A stretch of DNA of 64,000 nucleotides. Source: CAYUAG01 sp964554015 (lineage in GTDB: Bacteria > Zhuqueibacterota > QNDG01 > CAYUAG01). The position numbers were made by a program, and so were the translations under genes. Every line of letters begins with the position of its first letter. Position 1 is the first letter of the stretch. Of this stretch, positions 33,143 through 42,237 are shown piece after piece. The stretch covers positions 1 through 64,000 of the forward strand of contig CAZKMO010000002.1 of assembly GCA_964554015.1 (NCBI GenBank), in the 5' to 3' direction. The notes beneath the pieces were generated by a model. That model had not been told where the DNA came from, made no database searches, and saw only the letters and a program-made list of their open reading frames with translations.

Positions 33143-34921
33143 AACTATCCTAAAAGACTTAAAAACACTTTAGTATACTTAACTGTTTTAACAGGTTTGA
33201 TCTGTTTTCCTAAAGATTGTGCCGCCCTGACAGTGCAAAAGAAGGATTCTGCTTACCTGTGGTTGTTAAAGGAATGCAATCAGGAAGTGTTTACCAAAAC
33301 TTTTGAATATCCTTTTTTAGCTCTGCTTGCTGAAGATCTAAAAAAAGAATATAAGGAAATGAAAGGCCTGGAACAAAAAAAGGCATATATAACCTACTAC
33401 TGGAAAAAACATAATCCCGATCCTTTAATGGATAAGAATGAGTACCTGCAAAATTTTATAAAAAGATATGACTATGTTAAAGAAAATTTTCCTTCGCCCA
33501 AACCTCCCTATTTTGATGACCGAGGGAAATACTATCTGAAATACGGAGAGCCTACAACCCGGGTTACCCAAGGCCCACAGACAAAATGGGCGCATTTATT
33601 CAGGGATGAAAGGGTGAGGGAATTTATAGGATCAGTATTGTTTCCCTGGAAATTGGGGAAACCATCTGTACCTGCCTATTATTCCATAGAAGGTAATGAA
33701 ACCTGGGTATACCAGTTCCAACATGGTGATCAGGAAAGCGAACTGGTGCTTCATTTTGTTAAAGAGGGAAAATTTTTCAGAGAAGTGGAATCCCTGGACC
33801 AGGCTATTATTTATCCCCGCAGAACAAAATTACGCTATTTTTACTGGGCTGATCTCTTAAAGGAAAGAGCCAATAAAGCTCAATCCCAGTCACTATTTAG
33901 AGCCTATGAAGATATCTGGAGTTTTGAAGATGATATAAATATTGTTGTTAACGGCGGGAATGTGATCTCAAGCAAACATGATGTTTATCATCCTCATCTG
34001 AAATTAATAAACATAGATAACAAGCTAAGAGTAGATCTGAAAGACAAAAAATTTGATACTCCGGCAACCGTATTTACTCCGGACAAAGCCGTACAGAAGT
34101 TATTATTTCATTATGATATTGTCCAGTTTAAAGGATCAGGAGAGGCAACCACCCTGGCAATTAACTATTTTACCCCTCTTTCAGACAACCTTATACAGGA
34201 TAACGAATTTCCGGAGCCTGACTCTCTCCGGCTTGCCTACGGCTGTCTTTTTGAAAATCAAAAACTGCAGCAGGTTGTGAAAAGCGGGTATGAAAAAAGT
34301 TACCATATTCAACAACTTTCCCAATTAGATCTTCCCTATCTGATAGGCAATATGAGTATTTCCCTGCTTCCCCGGGAAGGGAGAATTACCTTGCAGGTCA
34401 AAGATGAGGAAACACAGCGGAGTGGTTTTGTTAAACGGAATATACTGATCCGGGATTTCAGTACTCAGAAACTCTGCATCAGTGATATTCAGTTCTGTCA
34501 GGAAGTCACCGATCCTCTGTACAGAAATTTTGCTCCGGTCCGACAGCTGAGAGGCATCCGGGCTATTCCCTACCCTTTTGAATATATTAAAAAATCAGAA
34601 CAGTTATTCTGCTACTTTGAGATTTATAATATTAAAACCAGCGGTATTCAGTCCCAGTATGAGGTTGCTCTGGAAGTAACAAAAGGAGGAAAAAACCAGA
34701 AAGCTGTAAGAAGGAAATCTGGAAATATCACTAAATCTTCACCTCATTCCATTACTCTCCATCATACCAGAGCAGTGGAACAGAATGATTCAAAGGAATT
34801 GATAGGCCTTGATTTCAGTAACTTGAAAAAGGGATATTATACTCTCACTATACGGGTAACTGACCAAGATGATCCCGGTATCTTTGCTGAGGTAAGCAGA
34901 AATATTCAAATTAAAAGATAA
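33140..34921 (+). CDS. Exported GWxTD-domain protein
   Basis: 593 residues. A signal peptide (about residues 8-31, cut near CAA-LT) is followed by the GWxTD-type region: YITYYWKKHNPDPLMDKNEY, then YFDDRGKYYLKYGEPTTRV near 120-138. The name-giving GWxTDRG reads YFDDRG here, so the first residues are altered while the DRGxxYLxYG part is kept. A long C-terminal beta-rich part (about 300-590) has no family I recognise. GWxTD proteins occur in FCB and Acidobacteria lineages and have no known activity. It heads a run of exported proteins with S41 peptidase 31 bp on. The start is supported by the signal peptide despite the missing ribosome binding site. Confidence 0.85.
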   Translation: MNYPKRLKNTLVYLTVLTGLICFPKDCAALTVQKKDSAYLWLLKECNQEVFTKTFEYPFLALLAEDLKKEYKEMKGLEQKKAYITYYWKKHNPDPLMDKNEYLQNFIKRYDYVKENFPSPKPPYFDDRGKYYLKYGEPTTRVTQGPQTKWAHLFRDERVREFIGSVLFPWKLGKPSVPAYYSIEGNETWVYQFQHGDQESELVLHFVKEGKFFREVESLDQAIIYPRRTKLRYFYWADLLKERANKAQSQSLFRAYEDIWSFEDDINIVVNGGNVISSKHDVYHPHLKLINIDNKLRVDLKDKKFDTPATVFTPDKAVQKLLFHYDIVQFKGSGEATTLAINYFTPLSDNLIQDNEFPEPDSLRLAYGCLFENQKLQQVVKSGYEKSYHIQQLSQLDLPYLIGNMSISLLPREGRITLQVKDEETQRSGFVKRNILIRDFSTQKLCISDIQFCQEVTDPLYRNFAPVRQLRGIRAIPYPFEYIKKSEQLFCYFEIYNIKTSGIQSQYEVALEVTKGGKNQKAVRRKSGNITKSSPHSITLHHTRAVEQNDSKELIGLDFSNLKKGYYTLTIRVTDQDDPGIFAEVSRNIQIKR

Positions 34922-34952
34922 TTACATATATACTCAATATATATAAGAGGTT

Positions 34953-36929
34953 ATGATGAAAAAATTTTTCATAATTACTGCATTAATTTTAATTTTTATA
35001 GGCATAATGATAAATGCTCAAACCGTTTCGGACAGTGTATACTATCAAAGATTATATTATACAGCCAAAACCTGGGGTTTTTTGAAATATTTTCATTCCG
35101 AAGTAGCCCAGGGCAACCAAAACTGGGATCTGGAATTAATAAACACTTTACAGGAGCTAAAAAACGATCAATCTAACCAGGATTTTAATAACACTCTGGA
35201 AAACATGATTAACCATGCCGGAGAAATGGCTAAACCGACTACTCAATTACCTACTGTACCGAACAGTATGAAATATAACCTCGATTTACACTGGTTGGAG
35301 GATCCCATCTTTACTGAAGAGGTAAGGGCACAATTGGATACAGTGCAAAACAGATTTCGACCCCAGAATAATTATTATGTGGGAAAAACGGCAGAAGCAA
35401 GCAATCCAACTTTTAACACCGATGATCAGTTTTACCAGTGGGGTGTTGATCAGTATCCGGAAGAAAAATACAGGCTGCTTGCGCTGTTCAGATATTGGAA
35501 TATTATTAATTATTTTTATCCCTATAAATACATAATCGATCAATATTGGGATTCCACCTTAGTTGAATTTATTCCCAAAATTGTTAATGCTGATAGTAAC
35601 AGGTTATATCACCTCACCTTCCTGGAACTGGCCACCCGCATCAATGATTCCCATGCCTTTACCTATAGTAAATTGATCAATGAAACAATTTTTGGTTACT
35701 ACTATTTACCCTTAACCCTCAAATATGTTGAAAATGAAACCGTAATAACCGGCGTATTTATCGACTATGAAAAAATTGAAGTCGGAGATATTATCAGATC
35801 CATTAATGGTCTGGATATTTATACTATACGAGACAGTTTAAGGCAGTTTACTCAGGGCTCAAATGAACCCACTATAGAGAGAAATATTAACACCCGGCTT
35901 CTCCGGGGTCAAAATACATCGGTCCAGATGACACTGGTTGATCAAAACGGGCAAAAACAGGTTACCTTATCCCGTGATGTTTACATAAATGACTATAGTA
36001 ATCTGATTGCCAATAAGGGAAAAATATGGAAAATCCTCAAGGTAGACTCCAAAGAATATGGGTATGTTGATATGGGAAGACTGCAAGTGTTATCTCTGGG
36101 TATGATGTTCAATGATTTATGGGATACGGATGGTATTATCTTTGACATCAGAAACTATCCCCAGGGAACCATGTGGTCCATGATAGGATATCTTTTCAAT
36201 GCTCCCCTGCATATAGCAAACTTTACCGTTCCCAATATTGAATATCCAGGGACCATAAACTGGAAATATGAAACTGTGGGCACAGGTAATTTCTCTTCAA
36301 CCTATAAGAAAAAAATTTTTATTCTTTTTGATGAAAACACCCAAAGCCAGGCTGAATATACCGTTATGGCTCTGGAACAGCATCCCCAGGCCATAAAAAT
36401 TGGCAGTCAGACCGCTGGAGCTGATGGAAATATATCCAGTATATACCTGCCCGGAGGTATCATAACAATTTTTACCGGCCTGGGAGTATTTTATCCTGAT
36501 TTCACAGAAACCCAAAGAATCGGTATCATTCCTGATCTTGAAGTACAACCAACTATTACAGGAATACGTGCAGGCCGGGACGAAGTTCTAGAAGCAGCCT
36601 TACAGTATACTCCTTCAGATATCAGAGAGCATGAATTATCCACTAAGCCTACAGATATCCATTTATTCCAGAATCATCCCAATCCCTTTAACTCCTCTAC
36701 CCTAATCAAATTTCAAATCAAGAGAGCCGCTAAAACAGTCGTGAGAATCTTCAACGTGAGAGGGCAGCACATCAAAACCCTGGTAAATGGAGAATTGACA
36801 GCCGGGGTTCATGAAATTAAATGGACAGCGAGAAATGAAAGGGGAAAAGAAGTTGGCAGCGGAGTCTATCTCATCCAATTGGAGATGGAGGGAAGTATTC
36901 TTATCAGAAAAATCCTGCTGATCAGATAA
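34953..36929 (+). CDS. Exported S41-family peptidase with C-terminal sorting tail
   Basis: 658 residues: signal peptide (1-22), a helical N-terminal part (30-240), a PDZ-like region (about 245-340; KIEVGDIIRSINGLDIYTIR), then the S41 tail-protease core (365-550). The catalytic serine is probably S465 in DENTQSQAEYTVMAL, followed by GSQTAGADGNIS, where tricorn/C-terminal processing peptidases have their second active-site segment. Residues 570-658 are the FlgD-Ig-like sorting tail: NHPNPFNSSTLIKF, VRIFNVRGQHIKTLVNG, and ILLIR at the end. This predicts export across the outer membrane and attachment or release at the cell surface. It lies between the GWxTD gene and the LanC-like gene in one probable transcript. 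Confidence 0.9.
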   Translation: MMKKFFIITALILIFIGIMINAQTVSDSVYYQRLYYTAKTWGFLKYFHSEVAQGNQNWDLELINTLQELKNDQSNQDFNNTLENMINHAGEMAKPTTQLPTVPNSMKYNLDLHWLEDPIFTEEVRAQLDTVQNRFRPQNNYYVGKTAEASNPTFNTDDQFYQWGVDQYPEEKYRLLALFRYWNIINYFYPYKYIIDQYWDSTLVEFIPKIVNADSNRLYHLTFLELATRINDSHAFTYSKLINETIFGYYYLPLTLKYVENETVITGVFIDYEKIEVGDIIRSINGLDIYTIRDSLRQFTQGSNEPTIERNINTRLLRGQNTSVQMTLVDQNGQKQVTLSRDVYINDYSNLIANKGKIWKILKVDSKEYGYVDMGRLQVLSLGMMFNDLWDTDGIIFDIRNYPQGTMWSMIGYLFNAPLHIANFTVPNIEYPGTINWKYETVGTGNFSSTYKKKIFILFDENTQSQAEYTVMALEQHPQAIKIGSQTAGADGNISSIYLPGGIITIFTGLGVFYPDFTETQRIGIIPDLEVQPTITGIRAGRDEVLEAALQYTPSDIREHELSTKPTDIHLFQNHPNPFNSSTLIKFQIKRAAKTVVRIFNVRGQHIKTLVNGELTAGVHEIKWTARNERGKEVGSGVYLIQLEMEGSILIRKILLIR

Positions 36930-37045
36930 AAAGTGTATCCTGTGGCAAGTCCTGTCTATAATGTTCGGACTGCACCTGATGTGCAGAAAAGTCGGTAATA
37001 ATACATTTTTAAATATTGATTAATGAGGAAAGGGGAAGATGAATT

Positions 37046-38683
37046 ATGAAAAAATTAATTATATCATTTTTTATTTTTTCTCTTCCCTTATTGATATTTT
37101 CTCAAACCAGTGATGACTACTTATCTGCTGCCCTACAAACAGCAAATTGGCTTATTTCCCTGGAACAGGAGGAAAGCCTCTGTAATGGACTCTCCTGGCC
37201 CCAATCTACTATATCCGATACCAAAGCCACTGGGCTGGGAAGTGGAGCAGCTGGGATTGGATTATTCTTCTTAAAGCTTTACCAAAGTACAGGTAATAAC
37301 AATTATTTGCAAAAAGCAAGAGGTGCTGCAAATTTTATAAACAAAAAATATATTAATCATGAGACCAACGGACCCGACTGGCTGAGCGGGGCTGCCGGTG
37401 GCGGTGATTTCTTTATAGATTTATATAAAGAGACAAAAAATTCAAACTATCTACAGATGGCAAAAACATCGGCTCAATGGCTCATGGAGGAAGCGTACAC
37501 TGATAACTCTGGATATTATTGGAAACACTATCCTACCATAACCAAGATTTATACAGGTATTGCACATGGGGCTGCGGGAATCGGATTGTTTTTTCTGAAT
37601 TTGTACGAACAAGACAGCAGCACAATCTATCTCCAGTATGCCGAGGGAGCTTTTGATTGGCTCACCCACTATGCTATTGATTTCGATGATTCCTCTCTGG
37701 GATGGAAACGATTGACAAAAGATGCCCATGCCTATCATCTCTGGTGCGGAGGATCAACCGGAATAATTTTTTTCCTGGAAAAACTTTATCATATCACCCA
37801 GAAACCAATCTATATTGAATATCTTAAAAAAACCGCAAATGGCCTTATAAAATATGCACATGATTCCAATGGCAGCTGCTGCTGGTATTACACAACCGAA
37901 GGAGGCAGTTTCCCCATAATATACTGTCATGGCACCTCAAGTACGGCTCACGCATTTTTTCTATCCTACTCCCTGCTCCGGGATACAAAATATTTTAATT
38001 ATGCCCGCCGCGGTGCAGAATGGGTAAAAAAAGTAAGAAAGGAGTACAATTCATCTTCCTATTACTGGGCCCATATATATAACTGGGATCAATTTGATAC
38101 CGGCCTTTTAACCGGTACTGCATCTGTTGGTCATGCCTTCCTTAACTATTACAAATATGATCCAACCGCCGATTACATAACCTATGCCAAGGCAGCTGCA
38201 GATTATCTCCGGGCTATTGCGGATACCCCTGCTCCAGATCAAATGCGCTGGATAAACTATACTAATCCCCTAAACAAGGATTATGATTTAAAGGCATATC
38301 ATACCGGGTGGTATTACGGAGCCGCAGGCATCGGCATATTTTTACTGGAGCTCTATGAAGCTCTGCAAAGTACAGATATTAAAGACCCTTGTTTATTGCC
38401 CCCAGATAATTTTACTATGAAATGCTATCCCAATCCTTTTAATAATCGGATCAAAATAAAATTAAATTTGCAGTCTGATTGTTATATGGTTATGGAGATA
38501 TATAACATAATAGGAATTAAAGTTAAGACATTGATAAATAACCAATTTTATCCCAGGGGGACATGGTTGTTTTCCTGGGAAGGGAATGATAATTCCGATA
38601 TTCCCCTGCCTACGGGAATATACTTTATACAGGTAAATGCTAAAAAACAAGCATTAGTAAAGAAGGTTCTTATAATAAAATAG
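37046..38683 (+). CDS. Exported LanC-like protein with C-terminal sorting tail
   Basis: 545 residues. Signal peptide MKKLIISFFIFSLPLLIFSQ, then a LanC-type alpha/alpha toroid (25-440). Seven glycine-rich turns recur, e.g. GLGSGAAGIGLFF (63), GIAHGAAGIGLFF (171), GWYYGAAGIGIFL (421). The zinc ligands of lantibiotic cyclases are all present: C234 (LWCGGSTG), C294 and H295 (YCHGTSS); H174 sits where the NisC active-site histidine lies. LanC cyclases add cysteine thiols to dehydrated Ser/Thr in peptides and are cytoplasmic; this one is exported and ends (458-545) in YPNPFNNRIKI...VLIIK, the surface-sorting tail. No lantibiotic precursor or dehydratase gene is visible. It could equally be a sugar-acting toroid enzyme that kept the CHG signature. 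Confidence 0.82.
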   Translation: MKKLIISFFIFSLPLLIFSQTSDDYLSAALQTANWLISLEQEESLCNGLSWPQSTISDTKATGLGSGAAGIGLFFLKLYQSTGNNNYLQKARGAANFINKKYINHETNGPDWLSGAAGGGDFFIDLYKETKNSNYLQMAKTSAQWLMEEAYTDNSGYYWKHYPTITKIYTGIAHGAAGIGLFFLNLYEQDSSTIYLQYAEGAFDWLTHYAIDFDDSSLGWKRLTKDAHAYHLWCGGSTGIIFFLEKLYHITQKPIYIEYLKKTANGLIKYAHDSNGSCCWYYTTEGGSFPIIYCHGTSSTAHAFFLSYSLLRDTKYFNYARRGAEWVKKVRKEYNSSSYYWAHIYNWDQFDTGLLTGTASVGHAFLNYYKYDPTADYITYAKAAADYLRAIADTPAPDQMRWINYTNPLNKDYDLKAYHTGWYYGAAGIGIFLLELYEALQSTDIKDPCLLPPDNFTMKCYPNPFNNRIKIKLNLQSDCYMVMEIYNIIGIKVKTLINNQFYPRGTWLFSWEGNDNSDIPLPTGIYFIQVNAKKQALVKKVLIIK

Positions 38684-38694
38684 GAAAATTTATC

Positions 38695-40236
38695 GTGCCT
38701 AAAATCCTTAATCCCTTTTATCTTATTATTGTAATTTCATCTCTTTATAATTCAGGATTTTCCCAGAATCCTCCTCAAAATTTCCCCACCCCCCCCTCTG
38801 GTAAAAAAGAGTTGGTTAAAAAAGGTGAAAATTCCTTAAGTTATCCAAATATAACACCTGTGTTAACTATGGGATACTTCAAGGGAGTTTACTCTGTACA
38901 AGCAAATGATGATATTTCTTCGGTAAAGTTATATATGCATGTACCGGTTATCCATAGACAAACCACACCCGTATTTTTCAGACTACTGGAAAGTTCGCCT
39001 TCAGGTAAGATTCTGGATTACAAAACCATACCTAAGGGTAATGATAATTGGGTAGCAGAAGTAACCGTAGGACAGCTGTTCCCGGGAGGATATATAGTAA
39101 TCCCCTGGGAGTGCTGGACCCTGAAGAAAAATAATTCCTATTCTGATATGCCGGATTATCTGGATAAGGATTCATTGTCTGGATTAGACGACAGCCTGGA
39201 ACAATATCTAAAATCATCTGAGTATATTCAATCAGATGATTCTAAAATTAAAGCCAAGGCGGAACAGCTGGGTGGTTCCGAGCAAAATATAATAGAGATG
39301 GTAAATTCCATAATTAATTTTACCGGAACTACTATTACCTACAAGAGTTATGGCCTGCAGGATGCTTTATCAACTTTACAAAGAGGGTATGCGGTTTGTA
39401 CCGGAAAGGCAAATCTGGCTGTAGCTTTATTACGAGCCCTGGGAATACCGGCCCGGGTGTTAATGGTAGCCTTTACCCACTATATCATTGAATGTTATCT
39501 ACCGGATTACGGCTGGATCCGGGGTGAAACCACCCAGGCTGTCTTTCCCCAGCCGGTAGAAAATAACACGGTTATGATGGCCTGTACCCAGAAGGAAGAA
39601 AATTACAGCGGATATGGGGGAGTAATGTGTTACTGGGGTACTTCGGACATCCGGGTTTCCTATGATATTGAATACAGCAAGTCTGAAAGTAATGAAATGA
39701 CATACCAAATTAATACAGGAGACTTTCTCATACTAAACCAGGCAGTTCAGAATACCAAGGACATATGGCATAAATATAATACCTATCTAAATTTTCAACG
39801 GTCCCCCCAGCAAGATGATTTATTCGCCCAGGCTCTCTCACACCAGGAGCAGGCTGTATCATATTTTGGGAAAAATAATATACAAAGTTATTTAGATGAA
39901 ATTAAATTGGCAAGGGAAAAATATGAACAGATCGAAAAACTGGCTTCTGTAACCGACAGACAATTAATCACTGAACTTCAATTATATCAGAATCATCCCA
40001 ATCCCTTCAACAACTCCACCCGTATTTCCTATACTCTGTCCTCTCCAGGACCGGTAAGCTTGAAACTGTATGATATAAGGGGAAGAGAAATTAAAATCCT
40101 GGTTAACGAATTTCAATCAGCGGATACCTACTCCCTCACAGTTAATCTTGAAGATCTGGCCAGCGGGATTTACCTGTATACCTTAAAAGTTGGAAAAAAT
40201 TTTATTAAGACCAAGAAGATGCTGCTTATGCGTTAA
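38695..40236 (+). CDS. Exported transglutaminase-like protein with C-terminal sorting tail
   Basis: 513 residues starting at GTG 38695, 11 bp after the LanC-like stop, with TAGGAAA upstream. Signal peptide to about residue 23 (GFSQ), a beta-rich domain (50-140), then a transglutaminase-core papain-like fold. The Cys-His-Asp triad is C235 in GYAVCTGKANLAVALLRALG, H262 in FTHYIIECYLP and D271 in DYGW. Such domains cleave or cross-link peptide amides. A sorting tail (430-513) has YQNHPNPFNNSTRISY and IKTKKMLLMR. Together with the S41 and LanC-like proteins it forms a set of tail-bearing enzymes acting on the outside of the cell. Confidence 0.88.
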   Translation: MPKILNPFYLIIVISSLYNSGFSQNPPQNFPTPPSGKKELVKKGENSLSYPNITPVLTMGYFKGVYSVQANDDISSVKLYMHVPVIHRQTTPVFFRLLESSPSGKILDYKTIPKGNDNWVAEVTVGQLFPGGYIVIPWECWTLKKNNSYSDMPDYLDKDSLSGLDDSLEQYLKSSEYIQSDDSKIKAKAEQLGGSEQNIIEMVNSIINFTGTTITYKSYGLQDALSTLQRGYAVCTGKANLAVALLRALGIPARVLMVAFTHYIIECYLPDYGWIRGETTQAVFPQPVENNTVMMACTQKEENYSGYGGVMCYWGTSDIRVSYDIEYSKSESNEMTYQINTGDFLILNQAVQNTKDIWHKYNTYLNFQRSPQQDDLFAQALSHQEQAVSYFGKNNIQSYLDEIKLAREKYEQIEKLASVTDRQLITELQLYQNHPNPFNNSTRISYTLSSPGPVSLKLYDIRGREIKILVNEFQSADTYSLTVNLEDLASGIYLYTLKVGKNFIKTKKMLLMR

Positions 40237-40298
40237 AAAAAAGAACTTTCAAATATACAGACCCAAAATTTTAGTTAAAGTACGGTTTTAAGTAAGCA

Positions 40299-40775
40299 TT
40301 ACTTTTGCAGTTCCCGTACAAAAGCATCTATCTTCTCTTCCGAAAGCTTGAACTGACTTTTTTCCACTCCGGCAACTTTTTTCACTACCGTTCTTTCCAC
40401 AAAATTCATTTTATCAAAATCCAGGATTCCTCCCAGAATTCCCCGGGCAGCAGCATGTTCTCTCAGGCGTTCCGGAAAGGCCTCTTCAAACTGCTTTTGA
40501 GCCTGTTCTCCCTCATACATACAGCAGATAAAAAGACCGATCTTTTTTCCCAGCAGCGTTTTTTCCTGGGTTGAGCAAAACCGTTTTATTTGCCCCTGTA
40601 TTCTCCCGGCATGGATTGACCCTCCTATAATAACCGTATCGTATTCGGCAACATTCGGTTTCTTATTATTCTTCAAATTCACAATTACAGTATCGGTGTT
40701 CAACTTTTCCCTGATTTTCTCGGCACAGGTTTTAGTGGAACCGTATTTGGTGGCATAAATAATAAGTGTTTTCAT
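40299..40775 (-). CDS. Flavodoxin-domain protein (HemG-like)
   Basis: 158 residues of flavodoxin fold: MKTLIIYATKYGSTKTCAEKI holds the FMN phosphate loop (T9-T16 region), VIIGGSIHAGRIQGQIKRFC and LFICCMYEGEQAQKQF the flavin-ring loops. The length and C-terminal DFDKMNFVERTVVKKV match menaquinone-dependent protoporphyrinogen oxidase HemG and its relatives, many of which are general flavodoxins. I use ATG 40775 with AGGAAAGG upstream; the frame extends to 40838, but those residues add a non-homologous stretch. Convergent with the transglutaminase gene. Confidence 0.85.
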   Translation of the reverse strand: MKTLIIYATKYGSTKTCAEKIREKLNTDTVIVNLKNNKKPNVAEYDTVIIGGSIHAGRIQGQIKRFCSTQEKTLLGKKIGLFICCMYEGEQAQKQFEEAFPERLREHAAARGILGGILDFDKMNFVERTVVKKVAGVEKSQFKLSEEKIDAFVRELQK

Positions 40776-41149
40776 AAAATACCTTTCCTGATTAATGATT
40801 AAATATAATGATGTTGAGTATACATACGTAAAATACAACTTAAAGTTTTAAGAAACATTGAGAGAATTCGGTATCAATATCGGTATCGCTATCGGGGTCG
40901 CAGTCAAAATGAAAATCTCATTACGGACCTAATATCCTGTCCCAATTATTTAATTTGCATGGTAATTGCGGCAACCTGTTATCTGAAAAATAATAACAGT
41001 GATAATACACTGAATATGATATCTAGAGAAAATAATCCTTTTCAAAATTGGTATCGATACCGAAAAATAAAAAAATGTGTATTTAATTAAAAATTTTTTG
41101 TATACTATGTGAAGAAAACATTTACTATAACTATCCTTGGAGTTACCGT
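40776..41149. other. Intergenic region with GGTATC repeats
   Basis: 374 bp without a supported gene. It contains GGTATCAATATCGGTATCGC (from 40870) and GGTATCGATACCG (41051-41063), a repeat family built on GATATCG/CGATACC words. TATACT at 41101 may be the -10 of the channel gene, but no good -35 lies 17 bp before it. Confidence 0.45.
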
Positions 41150-42232
41150 ATGATAGAAACAATCAGTGAGTTATTCAGTATTACCTGGGTAAAAAACCTG
41201 GTTTTCTCCACCCTGTTATTGATCCTTTTTGTAATTATTTTCTATAGTGCAAACCGAATTTTCAAAAAATCAAAGATGGCCGATAACGTTAAAAAAAGGA
41301 CCAGGAAATGGATTATATATATACTCATGTTAATGTATGCCCTCATTTTAATTCGCATATGGGCAGTTTCCGACCTGTTTGTATATTTTAAAAATCCTAT
41401 CTTCAGCAAACTATTCAATTCCTTTCTGGCCCTGGGCATACTCTACCTGATTCTTTTCTTTGTCCGCCGTTTCATCAATTCCCTGGACCTAAAAATTCAG
41501 GAAAAGCATGAATACCGGAAACGGGTCGGGTATGCAGCCGGGTTTATTTACTTTATAATCCTGATACCAATCTGGGCGGAAAGCACTAAACAATGGGCAA
41601 CTATTATTTCCGTAATGAGTGCTGGTATCGCCCTGGCCTTAAGTCCGGTTCTCTTAAATCTCGCCGGCTGGGTATACATAATCACCAGAAGACCCTTTAA
41701 TACCGGAGATAGAATCGAATTGGGAAAGGTTATAGGAGACGTCATTGACATTCGGGTTCTGCATACCTCTCTTCTGGAAATCGGAAACTGGGTTGACGGC
41801 GAACAGGGAACGGGTAGATTGGTACGCCTGCCCCACGGACAGATCTTTAAAAATGCTTTATATAACTATACCCAAGGATTTGAATATATCTGGAATGAAT
41901 TATCCATAGTTATTACTTTTGAAAGTGACTGGAAAAAGGCCAAAGAAATTCTTCTCGAATTTGGCAAACAGGAAAGTCAGGAAATCCAGGAACAGGTAAA
42001 AAATAAAATTAAAAGATTGTCTGAAAAATATTTGATCTACTTCAAAAAATTTACCCCCATTGTCTATACCAAAATTGGAGATAACGGGATTAAATTAACC
42101 CTTCGTTTCCTTACGGATGTAAAAAAAAGAAGAACCGGTGAAGACCGACTAAGTACAAAAATACTGGAGGCGGTCAATAAAACCGATAGCGTGAATTTTG
42201 CCTATCCAACCTATCGCATAACCAAAGATTAA
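41150..42232 (+). CDS. MscS-family mechanosensitive ion channel
   Basis: 360 residues. Four hydrophobic segments (about 18-35, 62-80, 95-112, 132-150), then pore helix TM3 and the beta domain: ISVMSAGIALALSPVLLNLAG, ITRRPFNTGDRIELG, VIGDVIDIRVLHTSL and VRLPHGQIFKNALYNYT. The domain is larger than E. coli MscS by about 70 residues, mainly in extra N-terminal helices. It would open on membrane tension. GGAG stands about 10 nt before the ATG. The AsmA-like gene begins 5 bp after its stop, so the two are probably one unit, which is unusual. Confidence 0.92.
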   Translation: MIETISELFSITWVKNLVFSTLLLILFVIIFYSANRIFKKSKMADNVKKRTRKWIIYILMLMYALILIRIWAVSDLFVYFKNPIFSKLFNSFLALGILYLILFFVRRFINSLDLKIQEKHEYRKRVGYAAGFIYFIILIPIWAESTKQWATIISVMSAGIALALSPVLLNLAGWVYIITRRPFNTGDRIELGKVIGDVIDIRVLHTSLLEIGNWVDGEQGTGRLVRLPHGQIFKNALYNYTQGFEYIWNELSIVITFESDWKKAKEILLEFGKQESQEIQEQVKNKIKRLSEKYLIYFKKFTPIVYTKIGDNGIKLTLRFLTDVKKRRTGEDRLSTKILEAVNKTDSVNFAYPTYRITKD

Positions 42233-42237
42233 ATACT

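Noticed and set aside
36944..36960. TGGCAAG-containing stretch considered as a sigma54 -24/-12 promoter
   Set aside because: The TTGC element at the proper distance is missing.
36960..37022. 20-codon frame MFGLHLMCRKVGNNTFLNID before the LanC-like gene, considered as a lantibiotic precursor
   Set aside because: No ribosome binding site, no leader/core layout, one cysteine and few Ser/Thr.
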